DNA of 64,000 nucleotides from Bacteroidota bacterium. Its GTDB lineage: Bacteria > Bacteroidota > Ignavibacteria > UBA10030 > UBA6906. Each line of letters begins with the position of its first letter. Positions within the stretch are counted from its first letter, which is position 1. A program made the translations under genes and the position numbers. Location: positions 1 through 64,000 of the forward strand of contig JAHBUR010000003.1 of NCBI GenBank assembly GCA_019637975.1, given 5' to 3'. Below, piece by piece: positions 25,372 through 35,041 of this stretch. Below the pieces are notes generated by a model that was given only the letters and a program-made list of their open reading frames with translations, searched no databases and had not been told where the DNA came from.

Positions 25372-27513
25372 ATGTCATCGCTTAGCATTTACGTATTGCC
25401 GATTCTGCTTGCATTGCTGTTGGCTCCTTCGAATCAGCCTTCGAGCGCAAGTGCCGGACTGCGGATTCCTCCGATTGTCTTTCTGAGCCGCAACCCGCTT
25501 CCCGGCAACAGTGCTGGCGATGTTCCCGGCAGCGGTCCGACATTCCGAACTGCCATTGTTGGCGGCAAAATGCTGATACGGGAGAAGAACGGAACGATCC
25601 GAACGCTGGTCGACTCTGCCAAGCTTATCGACGTTGCCGACCCGTGTGTTTCGTGGGATGCAAAGAAGATCGTATTTTCCGGCGTGCAACATGCCGACAG
25701 CAGCTGGAGAATTTTTGAGATCGGCGTTAACGGTTCCGGATTACGGCAACTGACGTTCTCCGACAGGGAGATCGATTTGTCGCAATTCGGGGCAGCGGCT
25801 TCGTTGTTTGTCGGGTATGATGATTTTGATCCATGCTATCTTCCCAACGGAAAGATCGTGTTTGCCAGTACCCGGTATCCTTCGATGTCGATGATGGCGC
25901 AAGTCCGTGCCAGCAATTTGTACGTGATCGAGAATGAAGGGCGGGAATTGCGGCGCATAACGAGCGAGCGCAACGGCGCAGAAGAGCCGACAATCGATCC
26001 GGTGACCGGAAGGATTGTGTATGCGCGTTGGTGGGGCAACATCGACCGGCCCAGTAACAGTACACGAAACAATGTCTCCCGTGAAGATGATCATTCGCTA
26101 ACAGATGACATCGGCAACATCTGGCATGCTGTTGCCATCAACCCGGACGGGGATATGCTGAAGCTGTATGCCGGATTTCTGCGGACACGCTACGGCACGC
26201 AAACATACAAACCGGAAGTGATGCGCGACGGGCGACTTCTCAGTACGTTCTCACCCCGAACATCGTTGGTCGGAAGTTCCGGGGGATGGGGGATTCGTTG
26301 GTTCAAGCCCGGCGCTGATTATGAGCGGCATGTTGTCGGCGTTAAATCCGACGAGTCGCTGCGCGGGCTTGCGGAGGTTTCGCCACCGTATGCGACTGAC
26401 CCCGTCGAACTCTCGCCAACATCTATTCTCTTTTCCTATTCTGTAGATGGGATTGAATACGGGATTTATTCTTGCGACCTTCAGGGCCGGAATTTGAGCA
26501 AAGTCGTTGATTTTCCCGGCACGCTCGAATTGGAACCCCAGCTTGTCGTTACACGTCGGGTTCCGCCAATCGTTCCTGAGCAATTCACAACTCCCGTCTC
26601 CGACCTCCCTCCAACAGAAGATCCGGAAACCTACGCACGCAACGACTTCTTCCGCTTTGATTGCATGAACATCTTCACAAACGGAAAAGTGGACGAGCCC
26701 ATGCCCGACGCTCCGAGAATTGCCCAGGATTTGACGATCCAGTTTTTCATGAACTCCCAGCGACAGAGCGGATTGCGTCCCGATCCATCAATCTTGCTCA
26801 AAACTGCTCCTGTTTTTTATATGGGAGGCGTGCATGAGCATGACGTTCCGGCGGAGGTTCCTTTGTTCGAACAGATTGTTGACAAAGAAGGAAAAGTCCT
26901 GGAAACAACTGACGGCAAGTTTGCTCATGTTGCCGGATTCAACTTCGAGCGGTTAGGCTCAGGCACGAAATGCGTGGGTTGTCACATCGGTCACTCGATA
27001 CTCGAAGTTCCCAAGAATGGTGAAGATGCCGAGTGGTTTAATGCTTCCCCCTCCGCTCGTGTGACGGCAAGCTCAGAATTCCGCAATAATAGCGGTACAT
27101 TATTTCCGGCCCGCAACGTTGTTGACCGCCAGGCCAGGGTAGGGGGTGATTCGGTTATTTGGGTTGCAGATGAGGGGAAAGGGTCATGGGTTGAATTGCA
27201 TTGGGATATTCCAATTGAAGCCAGGCAGCTTGTTTTGTACAACATCCCGAAAAATTCTTCTGAGGGGACAACAATTTTGGTGCATCATTGTAAAATTCTG
27301 CTATATTATGACGGGAATGAAGTCAGAACACTATATCATACCGGCGGTCTCAGCACAGAAGGGGCTGCTGTTTCATTTCCACCTACCAAGATCGACGCCG
27401 CAAGGATAATTATCACTGATTACAGGGGAGCGATTCAACGCAGATCGCTTGCCGGTTTGGCAGAAGTAGAAACGATTGCAAGACTTTTTCTTCTAACATC
27501 ACATCAACAATAA
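25372..27513 (+). CDS. HzsA-like beta-propeller monohaem cytochrome with C-terminal discoidin-like domain
   Basis: A 713-residue secreted protein. It has a signal peptide (1-28), a WD40/TolB-like propeller (about 60-390, repeats such as VSWDAKKIVFSG, YLPNGKIVFASTRYP) and a segment resembling the middle domain of hydrazine synthase alpha (YARNDFFRFDCMNIF, PVFYMGGVHEHDVP). A single haem c motif is C534-V-G-C537-H538, followed by a beta-sandwich like F5/8-type C domains (ASSEFRNN, WVADEGKGSWVELHWD). Related proteins are widespread outside anammox bacteria and are not hydrazine synthases. A periplasmic or extracellular redox or binding role is inferred. Confidence 0.7.
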   Translation: MSSLSIYVLPILLALLLAPSNQPSSASAGLRIPPIVFLSRNPLPGNSAGDVPGSGPTFRTAIVGGKMLIREKNGTIRTLVDSAKLIDVADPCVSWDAKKIVFSGVQHADSSWRIFEIGVNGSGLRQLTFSDREIDLSQFGAAASLFVGYDDFDPCYLPNGKIVFASTRYPSMSMMAQVRASNLYVIENEGRELRRITSERNGAEEPTIDPVTGRIVYARWWGNIDRPSNSTRNNVSREDDHSLTDDIGNIWHAVAINPDGDMLKLYAGFLRTRYGTQTYKPEVMRDGRLLSTFSPRTSLVGSSGGWGIRWFKPGADYERHVVGVKSDESLRGLAEVSPPYATDPVELSPTSILFSYSVDGIEYGIYSCDLQGRNLSKVVDFPGTLELEPQLVVTRRVPPIVPEQFTTPVSDLPPTEDPETYARNDFFRFDCMNIFTNGKVDEPMPDAPRIAQDLTIQFFMNSQRQSGLRPDPSILLKTAPVFYMGGVHEHDVPAEVPLFEQIVDKEGKVLETTDGKFAHVAGFNFERLGSGTKCVGCHIGHSILEVPKNGEDAEWFNASPSARVTASSEFRNNSGTLFPARNVVDRQARVGGDSVIWVADEGKGSWVELHWDIPIEARQLVLYNIPKNSSEGTTILVHHCKILLYYDGNEVRTLYHTGGLSTEGAAVSFPPTKIDAARIIITDYRGAIQRRSLAGLAEVETIARLFLLTSHQQ

Positions 27514-27534
27514 CCTATACAGTATAGGAGTATC

Positions 27535-30500
27535 ATGAAGAGACTCTTCTGCGTTCTCTTGGTGACGGTCTATGTCAGTGTGTTCGGCTACGCTGACGGA
27601 TTTCTGCGCGTTCACTCGCCTAACGGTCTGCACGTGTGGGCAGTCGGATTCAACGGGCGTGTGTTTCAGTCGGTTGATGGCGGCGCAACCTGGAGCAACC
27701 ACACGCAAGGAACCGGAACGTTGCGGGGTGTGCACGCGCTCGGCAGTAGTGTGTGGATTGTCGGCGACAACGGCAAGCATTTCTTTTCCTCAAACAGCGG
27801 GTCAACGTGGTCGGAACAAACGCTGAACGGCGCCGCTACGCTGAATGATATTGTGTTGATTGACAATCAAACAGGGTTTATCGTCGGGAACAGCGGAGTC
27901 ATCTTCAAGACTATCAACGGCGGGGCGATATGGGAGTCGAAGACCTCCACCACGTCACAGAAGCTCAATGCCGTAGCGTTCTCAACACCGCAAATAGGAT
28001 ATGCAGTCGGCAACGCAGGGGTCGTTCTGAAAACAGTCGACGCAGGAGAGTCATGGAGCAGTATCGGGAATGCCGGATGGACGAATGACCTGACCGGTGT
28101 TTCAGTCAGCGGCTCGACAGTATATGTCACTGGCGTCAACGGCTTCTGCGTAAAGAGTGTCAACTCCGGCGCTTCATGGTCGGCACTGAATTTCATGACG
28201 GATTCCTATTCGGATGTAAACGCTGTATTTGCCAAGAGTGACAACGAAGCTGTTTTTGTCGGCGGGGGAGGCTACGTTCGCTTGACGAATAACGGGGGAA
28301 CGACATTCACGTGGGGCCGGCACACGTTGCACGGCACATTGAATTCTGTCTTCTTTTATGATGCCATGAACGGCTGGGCGTGTTCAGACAAGAACAACGT
28401 AGTTCTCCGAACGACCGATGGTGGCGCGAACTGGAGTCTTCCGACAGGCACAACAGTCAGCATGAATTGGGTGCAGAAGTTGAGTATCAGTGCAACGGTT
28501 CGCGGAAATGCATTCAGCATGCATCCTTCCGACAAGAATATTATTTACTGCGCTCTCGGAACTCGAGTCTATGCAAGCTATGACCGAGGCGAAACATGGG
28601 TACAAATTGCGACAATGCCGGCCGGAGGTTCCAAAGTCAACTCGTTCTATGTTTCTCCCAAAGACTCCAATCTCTGGGTTGCCGCGTACGGTGCTCCCGA
28701 CAGGATAGTTCGCACAACTGACCGCGGAGTGACCTGGACTGCAACCACACCTACAATGAACTTCTCCGAATACGGAATGCCGCTTGAGATGGATGGCTCG
28801 CATCCCGACACACTCATTTTCGGGCCGGAAGACGGGCATATCTGGCGCTCAACAGATTTCGGTGCAACCTGGACCGATTGGAGCAATCCCGGCTTCAGGA
28901 GCCCGTGCGACATTGTGGTTGTTCGCGATGAGCCTGATGTTATTTGGGTTGGAGATGGCGTTACCGGCAGCGGTCAGGGCCAGATGTTCAGGTCACGCGA
29001 CGGAGGGCGAACATTCCAACTCATCTACACAACAACCGGATCGGAAATTCCGACAACCGTCGGGAGTTCGCTCGACAACAAGGTAGGATATGCAACAGCA
29101 TGGGGTTCCGGCGGTGTCAACAAGACTGCAGATATGGGGTTGTCGTGGAATTCGGTGGCAACAACCGGATCGGCATGGGGCGTAGATATTGCCAAAGACG
29201 ACCCGAACGTGATGATGTTTGGCGTGTATGGCGGCTCTACGTCGTATCTCTCGTCGAACGCCGCCTCCTCGTTCTTGACATCCCCTCTCACAGGCTCGAA
29301 TTATGCAATTTTCGCCTACGATCGTGGAACCTTTCTGGCACAGCAAAGCGGTGGAATCTACAAGTACAACTTCACGTATGTTGTTCCGAGCAGCAACCTG
29401 CAGACGTTGGCTCTGACAGCTCCGAGCGGTGGAGAGATTTGGGCTTACGGCACAACGCGGAATATTGCCTGGAATTCAAGTAACATCGCAAATGTAAAGA
29501 TCGAGTACAAAACGGCCCCGGCATCGGCCTGGCAAACCGTGGTGGCAAACACGCCCGGGGCAATGGGCACTTATGCGTGGCAAATCCCTGCCACCCCGAC
29601 AACACAAGCCCGCGTGAGGATTTCAGACGTCGGCGACAACACCCCGATTGACAGCAGCCAGGGTGTTTTCTCGATTACGGTTGCCGCAATTTCGGCCCAG
29701 CCGGGTTCACTCGATTTCGGGTCTGTCGTAGTCGGTTCAACCGGCTCACAAATTCTCACACTTACCAATAATGGAACTGCTGCACTAATCGTGTCGAGCG
29801 TAACGGCCACCGATCCTGCGTTTATTGCGGGAAGAACGTCGTTCACAATTCCGGCAGGCCAATCGGATACGCTGTCGGTTCTTTTCTCGCCAGGTTCGGC
29901 ACAGGCATTTGCCGCTCAACTCACAATCGGCTGCAATGTGCCGGGGAGCCCGTACGAAATTCCGGTATCGGGAACGGGGCTTTCGAATGCGACACTCGCC
30001 CTGCTTTCACCGAACGGCGGGGAAGTCTGGAATGTTAACTCGACACAGACGATCACATGGTCAGCGACAAATTTGGATAGAGTTGAGATTTCCTACAAAG
30101 CATCGCCAACCGGTAGTTGGATACGAATAGCGCAGAATGTCACCGCCGCGCTCGGGAGCTTTGAGTGGCTTGTTCCGAACGCGCCCTCTACGCAAGCACG
30201 TGTGATGATTGTTGACCGATCGAGCGGAACGTTGGTGGATTCCAGCGACGGGTTCTTCACAATTTTTGGCCCGACCTCGGTTGCCACGGGAGGGGTACCG
30301 ACAGAGTTTGAATTGAGCCAGAACTATCCGAATCCTTTCAATCCCGCAACGACTATTGAATACGGAGTTCCGGAGGAAGCATTTGTGAGTCTGAAAGTGT
30401 ATAATATGATCGGGCAGGAAGTTGCAACTCTTGTGAATGAACGTCAATCGGCGGGTCGCTACGTTGCCACGTTCGATGCGCAGAAACTCACAGGTTCCAC

Positions 30501-30576
30501 GGCGAGCGGTATGTACTTCTACAGATTCACTGCCGGAAGTGTTATTGAGATCAGAAAAATGATGTTGCTCAAGTAA
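27535..30576 (+). CDS. Secreted YCF48/sortilin-type beta-propeller with T9SS sorting domain
   Basis: A 1013-residue exported protein: signal peptide, then two propellers built from BNR/YCF48-like repeats ([44 protein letters not shown]). Next come two copies of a 90-residue Ig-like repeat ([19 protein letters not shown] and [19 protein letters not shown]) flanking an ASH/choice-of-anchor-D domain ([15 protein letters not shown]). It ends in a type A T9SS signal ([15 protein letters not shown] through the closing IRKMMLLK). It is probably displayed or released at the cell surface; the ligand is unknown. Confidence 0.88.
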   Translation: MKRLFCVLLVTVYVSVFGYADGFLRVHSPNGLHVWAVGFNGRVFQSVDGGATWSNHTQGTGTLRGVHALGSSVWIVGDNGKHFFSSNSGSTWSEQTLNGAATLNDIVLIDNQTGFIVGNSGVIFKTINGGAIWESKTSTTSQKLNAVAFSTPQIGYAVGNAGVVLKTVDAGESWSSIGNAGWTNDLTGVSVSGSTVYVTGVNGFCVKSVNSGASWSALNFMTDSYSDVNAVFAKSDNEAVFVGGGGYVRLTNNGGTTFTWGRHTLHGTLNSVFFYDAMNGWACSDKNNVVLRTTDGGANWSLPTGTTVSMNWVQKLSISATVRGNAFSMHPSDKNIIYCALGTRVYASYDRGETWVQIATMPAGGSKVNSFYVSPKDSNLWVAAYGAPDRIVRTTDRGVTWTATTPTMNFSEYGMPLEMDGSHPDTLIFGPEDGHIWRSTDFGATWTDWSNPGFRSPCDIVVVRDEPDVIWVGDGVTGSGQGQMFRSRDGGRTFQLIYTTTGSEIPTTVGSSLDNKVGYATAWGSGGVNKTADMGLSWNSVATTGSAWGVDIAKDDPNVMMFGVYGGSTSYLSSNAASSFLTSPLTGSNYAIFAYDRGTFLAQQSGGIYKYNFTYVVPSSNLQTLALTAPSGGEIWAYGTTRNIAWNSSNIANVKIEYKTAPASAWQTVVANTPGAMGTYAWQIPATPTTQARVRISDVGDNTPIDSSQGVFSITVAAISAQPGSLDFGSVVVGSTGSQILTLTNNGTAALIVSSVTATDPAFIAGRTSFTIPAGQSDTLSVLFSPGSAQAFAAQLTIGCNVPGSPYEIPVSGTGLSNATLALLSPNGGEVWNVNSTQTITWSATNLDRVEISYKASPTGSWIRIAQNVTAALGSFEWLVPNAPSTQARVMIVDRSSGTLVDSSDGFFTIFGPTSVATGGVPTEFELSQNYPNPFNPATTIEYGVPEEAFVSLKVYNMIGQEVATLVNERQSAGRYVATFDAQKLTGSTASGMYFYRFTAGSVIEIRKMMLLK

Positions 30577-30595
30577 AATATTCAGAACATACAAC

Positions 30596-30634
30596 AAAGT
30601 AGTCCCGAAATAGTGTTGGGACTACTTTTTTTTG
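30596..30634 (+). terminator. Rho-independent terminator after the T9SS propeller gene
   Basis: A perfect eleven-pair stem (AAAGTAGTCCC 30596-30606, GGGACTACTTT 30618-30628) with an eleven-base loop runs into a long T tract. It is the strongest terminator in the window. Confidence 0.92.
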
Positions 30635-30652
30635 TTTCCCAGGAGAAGAAAA

Positions 30653-31504
30653 ATGCAAAAGATGATTGGCATCGCGTCCATTGTGATGCTTGCACTATTT
30701 TGTGGATTTGAACTCTACCATCAACTCGGGATGGTACACGCGACGCAGAAGAACGGATTCGGATGTATCTGCCACGGCTTCACGCCTGACGATTCGGTAA
30801 AGGTGTGGATTTCGGGGCCCGACTCACTCGTTGCAGGACAAGAGGGCCTGTACGAGGTACATGTTGCACGCAGGCAGAACATTGCCGCAGGATTCAACGT
30901 TGCTTCATATTTTGGCGCGCTGGGTGTCGTTGATACAGTTGGTACGCAGCTCATGACGGAATCGCCGGGAATCGACAGCCTCGAACTTACGCACAAGGCG
31001 CCGCCGCGTCCGGCCAACGGCAGAGATACTATTTCATGGGCTTTTTCTTATACTGCTCCGTTTACTGCAGGCGTGGTCGACACACTCTATTCTGCGGGGA
31101 ATTCAGTTGATCTCGACTTCACCCCCGACGGCGACGGTTGGAATTTCGGGCAGAAGTTTCTCGTCAGGGTTGTGGGGGCAAGTTCTGTGGGCAATCCGGG
31201 TGTGCCGCGCGGGTTCATGCTTCTGCAAAACTACCCGAATCCATTCAATCCTTCAACAACAATCCGGTATGAAATCCCCGTTGAAGCCAAAGTCGAGTTG
31301 AAAGTGTTTGATGCAGCCGGCAGGCAGGTAAGTACTCTGGTAGACGAGCGGAAAAGTTCAGGGACATACGAAGCAGTGTTCGGTCAGGACGCAACCAAAC
31401 ACCTTTCAAGCGGAGTGTATCTGTACCGCCTTGCAGTTATTCCCACCGCCGTGGTGCACAACAAGGGCTACATAAAGGCGAGGAAGATGTTGCTGGTGAA
31501 GTGA
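30653..31504 (+). CDS. Secreted protein with choice-of-anchor V-like domain and T9SS sorting domain
   Basis: A 283-residue protein starting at ATG 30653 (AGGAGAAG upstream) with a signal helix (IGIASIVMLALFCGFELY). A cysteine/histidine motif (GCICHGF) sits at the start of a Reeler/choice-of-anchor V-like beta-sandwich (VKVWISGPDSLVAGQEGLY, FNVASYFGALGVVDT). A T9SS C-terminal domain ([20 protein letters not shown], ending KARKMLLVK) follows. CICH is not a CxxCH haem site. Surface location is predicted; function is unknown. Confidence 0.8.
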   Translation: MQKMIGIASIVMLALFCGFELYHQLGMVHATQKNGFGCICHGFTPDDSVKVWISGPDSLVAGQEGLYEVHVARRQNIAAGFNVASYFGALGVVDTVGTQLMTESPGIDSLELTHKAPPRPANGRDTISWAFSYTAPFTAGVVDTLYSAGNSVDLDFTPDGDGWNFGQKFLVRVVGASSVGNPGVPRGFMLLQNYPNPFNPSTTIRYEIPVEAKVELKVFDAAGRQVSTLVDERKSSGTYEAVFGQDATKHLSSGVYLYRLAVIPTAVVHNKGYIKARKMLLVK

Positions 31505-31512
31505 CGGCAGGT

Positions 31513-31884
31513 TTATGGGATTGTTGTCAGATAGCCGACAGTTTTAATGAGTTCATCAACCATGCTGGACTTGCGAATCAGCGCAACGTGAGCGTGTTTG
31601 CGAACATAGTTGATCTTATCCCCGTCGTCGGTTGATGTGAGGAACACAAAGGGGATGTTGCGATAGGAATCACTTTCAGAAAACCGGGCATGGAAGGCAA
31701 TGCCATTCATGACAGGCATTTCGATATCGGAGACGATGATATCGACATTGTGTTCAGTGAGAAGATGAAGTGCATCGAAGCCGTTTTGAGCCATCAATAC
31801 CCGGTACTGATGAACCTCAAGCAGATCCCTCACCACTTCAATGAACAGCGGGTCATCGTCAACGAGTAGAACAGTTTTCGGCAT
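31513..31884 (-). CDS. Stand-alone receiver-domain protein (CheY-like)
   Basis: A 123-residue receiver with all key residues: VLLVDDDPL acidic pair, phosphoacceptor in IIVSDIEMPVMNG, beta-4 threonine in VFLTST, and a lysine in ALIRKSS (without the usual following proline). ATG 31884 is preferred to upstream starts because it begins directly at beta-1. A CGGAGG Shine-Dalgarno lies upstream at 31911-31916 on the complementary strand, rather far from the start. No kinase is adjacent. Confidence 0.88.
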   Translation of the reverse strand: MPKTVLLVDDDPLFIEVVRDLLEVHQYRVLMAQNGFDALHLLTEHNVDIIVSDIEMPVMNGIAFHARFSESDSYRNIPFVFLTSTDDGDKINYVRKHAHVALIRKSSMVDELIKTVGYLTTIP

Positions 31885-32324
31885 GAGCGTGATATGTTGT
31901 GAGACTGAAACGCCTCCGAAGGAAAATAGGTATTGACAGACAGGCATTCAACGAAAAAGATTTGCGACTATCGCAAGTAGAAAAATTTCAGCGAAATTGT
32001 ATCTGTGACATTATTCAAGTAGATTCAAAAGAAATTGAATTCAGCCGCGGCATTGTTCCGTAGCCGGCGTGACAAGAATATCACTGGGAGAATGACGAAT
32101 TTGCAAGGGGATTGTTCTAATCCAGCCGCGTGCAGCCCCGGATTTCTGCCGGGCAAGCCAAGTCAGCGGTTGCGTTCTCCTTCTTTTCCCGCGCCAAACT
32201 CACAGAAAACGCGGAGTGTAATCGTCCCCGCCTGCGATCCATCCGGCATCGTTGGAAGTGAAGTCTGTTAGTGACGCCGCCACATTCTGAAACGCCAAAC
32301 TAACTCTGAACCAACTCTTTCACC
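31885..32324. other. 440-base intergenic region with three inverted repeats, between receiver gene and uppP
   Basis: No gene is visible; one 78-codon frame (32035-32271) has no recognisable composition or ribosome-binding site. Near the receiver side lie TTGCGA-CTA-TCGCAA (31962-31976), AATTTC-AGC-GAAATT (31984-31998) and an ATTCAA/TTGAAT pair (about 32023-32040). Towards uppP the sequence is G/C-rich with CCCGG/CCGGG and CGCG repeats that could fold. No known riboswitch, 6S or RNase P signature was found. Confidence 0.5.
31921..31951 (-). promoter_or_regulatory. Bacteroidota-type promoter for receiver gene
   Basis: On the minus strand: TTG (31951-31949), 20-base spacer, then TATTTTCC (31928-31921). 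It lies 37 bases upstream of the receiver start codon, just downstream of the TTGCGA palindrome. Confidence 0.45.
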
Positions 32325-33122
32325 ATGAGCCTGTTACAGACTATTCTTCTTGCCATTATCGAAGGCCTTACCGAGTTTCTTCCTGTTTCCAGCACGGCAC
32401 ACATGCGTTTCGCGAATCCGCTGATTGGCGTTCATCCCGATGCATTCATCGACATGTTTCAGGTTGTGATACAACTCGCGGCGATGTTGTCGGTGGTGAC
32501 AATCTACTGGCGGAAATTCTTCGATATCAACCGTATGACGTTTTACGGAAAACTCATCGTTGCAGTAATACCGGCATTGATTGGCGGCTACTTCCTGAAG
32601 ACCTACATCGGGTTGGCGTTGAATAACCTGATGTTCATTGCGTGTGTGATGATTGCCGGGGGCATAGCCTTGGTGTTTGTGGATCGTTTCTATTCCGAAG
32701 GTGCAATCCACGAGGAAAAAGAAATTACGTATACCCGCGCATTTATTATTGGTTGCTTTCAGGTGCTGAGTATTGTGTTTCCGGGCTTGAGTAGAAGCGC
32801 CGCGACGATCATCGGCGGAATGAGCCAGCGGCTCTCCCGAAGCCTCGCAGCCGAGTTCTCGTTCTTTCTTGCCGTGCCGACGATGTTTGCCGCTTCCGTG
32901 AAAAGTTTCCTCGATGTGTACAACGAACATCCGGATGTTCTCGTCAGAGAAAATTACATAACCCTTGGAATCGGAGCCGTAATCTCCTACTTGGTGGCCC
33001 TGCTGGCTATTGAGTTGTTTATCGGGTATCTCAAGAAGCACGGTTTCAAGGTTTTTGGATGGTATAGAATAGCCTTGGGTTCGGTGGTGCTAATTCTCCT
33101 TCTCACCGGTCATATGCAGTAA
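32325..33122 (+). CDS. uppP: Undecaprenyl-diphosphatase (UppP/BacA)
   Basis: A 265-residue polytopic membrane enzyme that regenerates undecaprenyl phosphate for peptidoglycan synthesis. Both signature motifs are seen: EGLTEFLPVSSTAHM near the N-terminus and VFPGLSRSAATIIGGM in the middle. The length is normal for the family. First gene of the block leading into the ECF transporter genes, 16 bases before the next one. Confidence 0.95.
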   Translation: MSLLQTILLAIIEGLTEFLPVSSTAHMRFANPLIGVHPDAFIDMFQVVIQLAAMLSVVTIYWRKFFDINRMTFYGKLIVAVIPALIGGYFLKTYIGLALNNLMFIACVMIAGGIALVFVDRFYSEGAIHEEKEITYTRAFIIGCFQVLSIVFPGLSRSAATIIGGMSQRLSRSLAAEFSFFLAVPTMFAASVKSFLDVYNEHPDVLVRENYITLGIGAVISYLVALLAIELFIGYLKKHGFKVFGWYRIALGSVVLILLLTGHMQ

Positions 33123-33138
33123 CTATTGACGAGTCAGC

Positions 33139-33654
33139 ATGAGTGGCGGTATGTCAACCCGTCGGATTACAATTACGGCTCTGCTCGGTGCAGTGGGTAT
33201 AGCCCTCTTTGTTGTTGAGTCCTACATTCCCATGCCCCTGCCTTTCCTGAAGATAGGGCTTGCGAATATCTCGAGTGTGCTCGCTTTGCTGATGCTCGGA
33301 CCATCCGCTGCGCTCGGCGTCGTCGCTCTCCGCGTCACTGTCGGGTCGTTGCTCGTCGGAACGTTTCTCAGTCCCGCCTTTGTTCTCGCTTCTGCAGCCG
33401 GGATGATATCCGCAGGGGCGATGGCACTCACCAAAGGTACCACGAAAACTCTCTTCAGCGCGCTTGGCCTCAGCCTTATCGGGTCGGTGGTGCATGTTGT
33501 TGTTCAATTGGTGATTGTTCGATTCGTGTATGTGCAGAATGCGGCCGTCTTTAATCTGATTCCGCTGCTTCTGCTGACTGCCCTTATTGGCGGATTCGTG
33601 GTCGGGTTGATATCGCTTCGACTCATTACATCGCTGAAAGAGGTTCGGCTATGA
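33139..33654 (+). CDS. Gx transporter family protein (ECF S-component-like)
   Basis: A 171-residue membrane protein of the Gx transporter/Hpre_diP_synt_I family (PF07456): TALLGAVGIALFVVE, PLPFLKIGLANISSVLALLM and about five hydrophobic helices. Despite the old name (heptaprenyl diphosphate synthase component I), the family is predicted to be the substrate-binding S component of energy-coupling-factor transporters. EcfA1, EcfA2 and EcfT are encoded nearby, supporting that view. Substrate is unknown; ApbE linkage suggests a flavin or quinone-related molecule. Confidence 0.8.
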   Translation: MSGGMSTRRITITALLGAVGIALFVVESYIPMPLPFLKIGLANISSVLALLMLGPSAALGVVALRVTVGSLLVGTFLSPAFVLASAAGMISAGAMALTKGTTKTLFSALGLSLIGSVVHVVVQLVIVRFVYVQNAAVFNLIPLLLLTALIGGFVVGLISLRLITSLKEVRL

Positions 33655-34025
33655 AGGGAAGAATTACGTGGGGAGATAAGGTATTAGCCATCGGGTTGGC
33701 GTTGTGTACACTCGGAAGTTTCTTCGGATTGCAATATATCAGCCACCCGGGATCGACAGTGATTGTTGAATTGAAAGATCTCGTCGTGTACAAAAGTAGT
33801 CTCGCAGAAAACCGAAAGATCACAGTCCGTGGTGACTATGGTGATGTCAGGATTCAAGTCAACGAAGGCAGGGTAGCGGTAGTTCATGCAGATTGTCCCA
33901 ACAAAGTCTGCGTGCGGACAGGGTGGCGTTCGCTGGCGGGGGATGCCATTATCTGTGTTCCGAACCGCGTTCTTATTCGGATTGTTGGAGCGCAAACAAA
34001 ACACATTCGGGGGATAACTGGATGA
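33651..34025 (+). CDS. NusG domain II-containing protein
   Basis: A 124-residue protein: one N-terminal membrane helix (VLAIGLALCTLGSFFGL), then a small beta domain of the NusG-II type (VYKSSLAENRKITVRGDYG, VAVVHADCPNKVCVRTGW, DAIICVPNRVLIRIVG) with the conserved DCPNKVCV cysteine pair. Such proteins are encoded with Gx transporters and ApbE in many bacteria, and face the periplasm or cell exterior. Overlaps both neighbours by four bases. Confidence 0.85.
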   Translation: MKGRITWGDKVLAIGLALCTLGSFFGLQYISHPGSTVIVELKDLVVYKSSLAENRKITVRGDYGDVRIQVNEGRVAVVHADCPNKVCVRTGWRSLAGDAIICVPNRVLIRIVGAQTKHIRGITG

Positions 34026-35041
34026 AGCCATTGTTGCTCGCCGTAACTGTAGCAGTAAGTTTCTCCTCATGCACACGTGATGAAATCCGTCCGCATTCAC
34101 GTCAATCAACGGCAATGGAGACGTATATTTCGGTCACAACCTATGATGGCAACCTATCGCAGCACGATGCGTATGCGCTTATCGATTCCGCTTTTGCGGA
34201 GATCCACCGTATTGAGTACCTCATGACGGACTACTCCGAATCAAGCGATATCGGAACAATCAACCGCCTGGCCGGCAAAGATACGGTGGAAGTTTCCGAT
34301 GAGGTCGCGTCTCTGCTTCGGACATCTCTTTCTCTTTCTCAGCAATCTGCCGGAGCGTTTGATGTTTCTATCGGCGCAATCGTCAGAGCATGGGATTTTC
34401 TTTCCTCCGAACCGGAAGTTCCTTCACGATCGAAAATCAGGATGCTGTTGCGGCTGACGGGATTCAAAAACGTGATGGTTGATGGCAGCAGAGTATTCTT
34501 GTCACAGAAAGGCATGCGTCTTGACCTTGGCGGTATTGCAAAAGGATATGCCGTTGACAGGGCTGTCGAAATTCTGAAACGCAACGGAGTGAAGCATGCC
34601 ATTGTAGATATTGGAGGGAACCTCGGAGTCTGGTGGGAAGGAACAACGAGTGTCGACTCCACCGTTGCCGAAATCCTTGTCCGACATCCGCGGAAAGAGG
34701 GAAAGTACTTCGGCTCGTTGAAAGTGGGTACCGCAGGCGTTTCGACATCGGGTGACTATCAGAGATCTTTCTTCCATGATGGCGTTCGGTATCATCATAT
34801 CATCGATCCTGCAACGGGCCATCCGGCGCGTGATGTTGTAAGCGTTACCATTATTGCCGGCGATGCACTCAATGCCGACGCTCTCTCAACCCTCGTGTTC
34901 GTGTTGGGACGGGAGAAGGGGATGGACTTCATCAAGCATCGTGAAGATGTTGAGGGGATAATTGTATGGGAGGAAGAAGGCGATCTTTATTACGAACTCT
35001 CTCCAGGATTGCAGGGAAAATTCACGCGTGCCGATGATTAG
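34022..35041 (+). CDS. apbE: FAD:protein FMN transferase (ApbE)
   Basis: A 339-residue ApbE lipoprotein: signal peptide with a cysteine at about residue 17 (VAVSFSSC), substrate loop METYISVTTYD, GAFDVSIGAIVRAWDF, LDLGGIAKGYAVDRAVE, DIGGNLGVWWEG and YHHIIDPATGHPA. It transfers FMN from FAD to a threonine or serine of exported redox proteins. No FMN-binding-domain substrate gene is visible in this window. ATG 34022 overlaps the NusG-II stop. Confidence 0.93.
   Translation: MKPLLLAVTVAVSFSSCTRDEIRPHSRQSTAMETYISVTTYDGNLSQHDAYALIDSAFAEIHRIEYLMTDYSESSDIGTINRLAGKDTVEVSDEVASLLRTSLSLSQQSAGAFDVSIGAIVRAWDFLSSEPEVPSRSKIRMLLRLTGFKNVMVDGSRVFLSQKGMRLDLGGIAKGYAVDRAVEILKRNGVKHAIVDIGGNLGVWWEGTTSVDSTVAEILVRHPRKEGKYFGSLKVGTAGVSTSGDYQRSFFHDGVRYHHIIDPATGHPARDVVSVTIIAGDALNADALSTLVFVLGREKGMDFIKHREDVEGIIVWEEEGDLYYELSPGLQGKFTRADD

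Noticed and set aside
25372-27513. True hydrazine synthase subunit
   Set aside because: No other anammox gene is present, and related propeller cytochromes are common in non-anammox bacteria.
30653-30800. CICH motif of the choice-of-anchor V protein as a haem site
   Set aside because: Spacing is CxCH, not CxxCH, and the context is that of the beta-sandwich domain.
32035-32271. 78-codon plus-strand frame between the receiver gene and uppP
   Set aside because: No ribosome-binding site, atypical amino-acid make-up and no recognisable motif; treated as non-coding.
31885-32324. Cobalamin riboswitch or other known RNA in the gap before uppP
   Set aside because: A CACTGG string was seen, but the B12-box context and paired elements are missing; no 6S, RNase P or tmRNA signature either.
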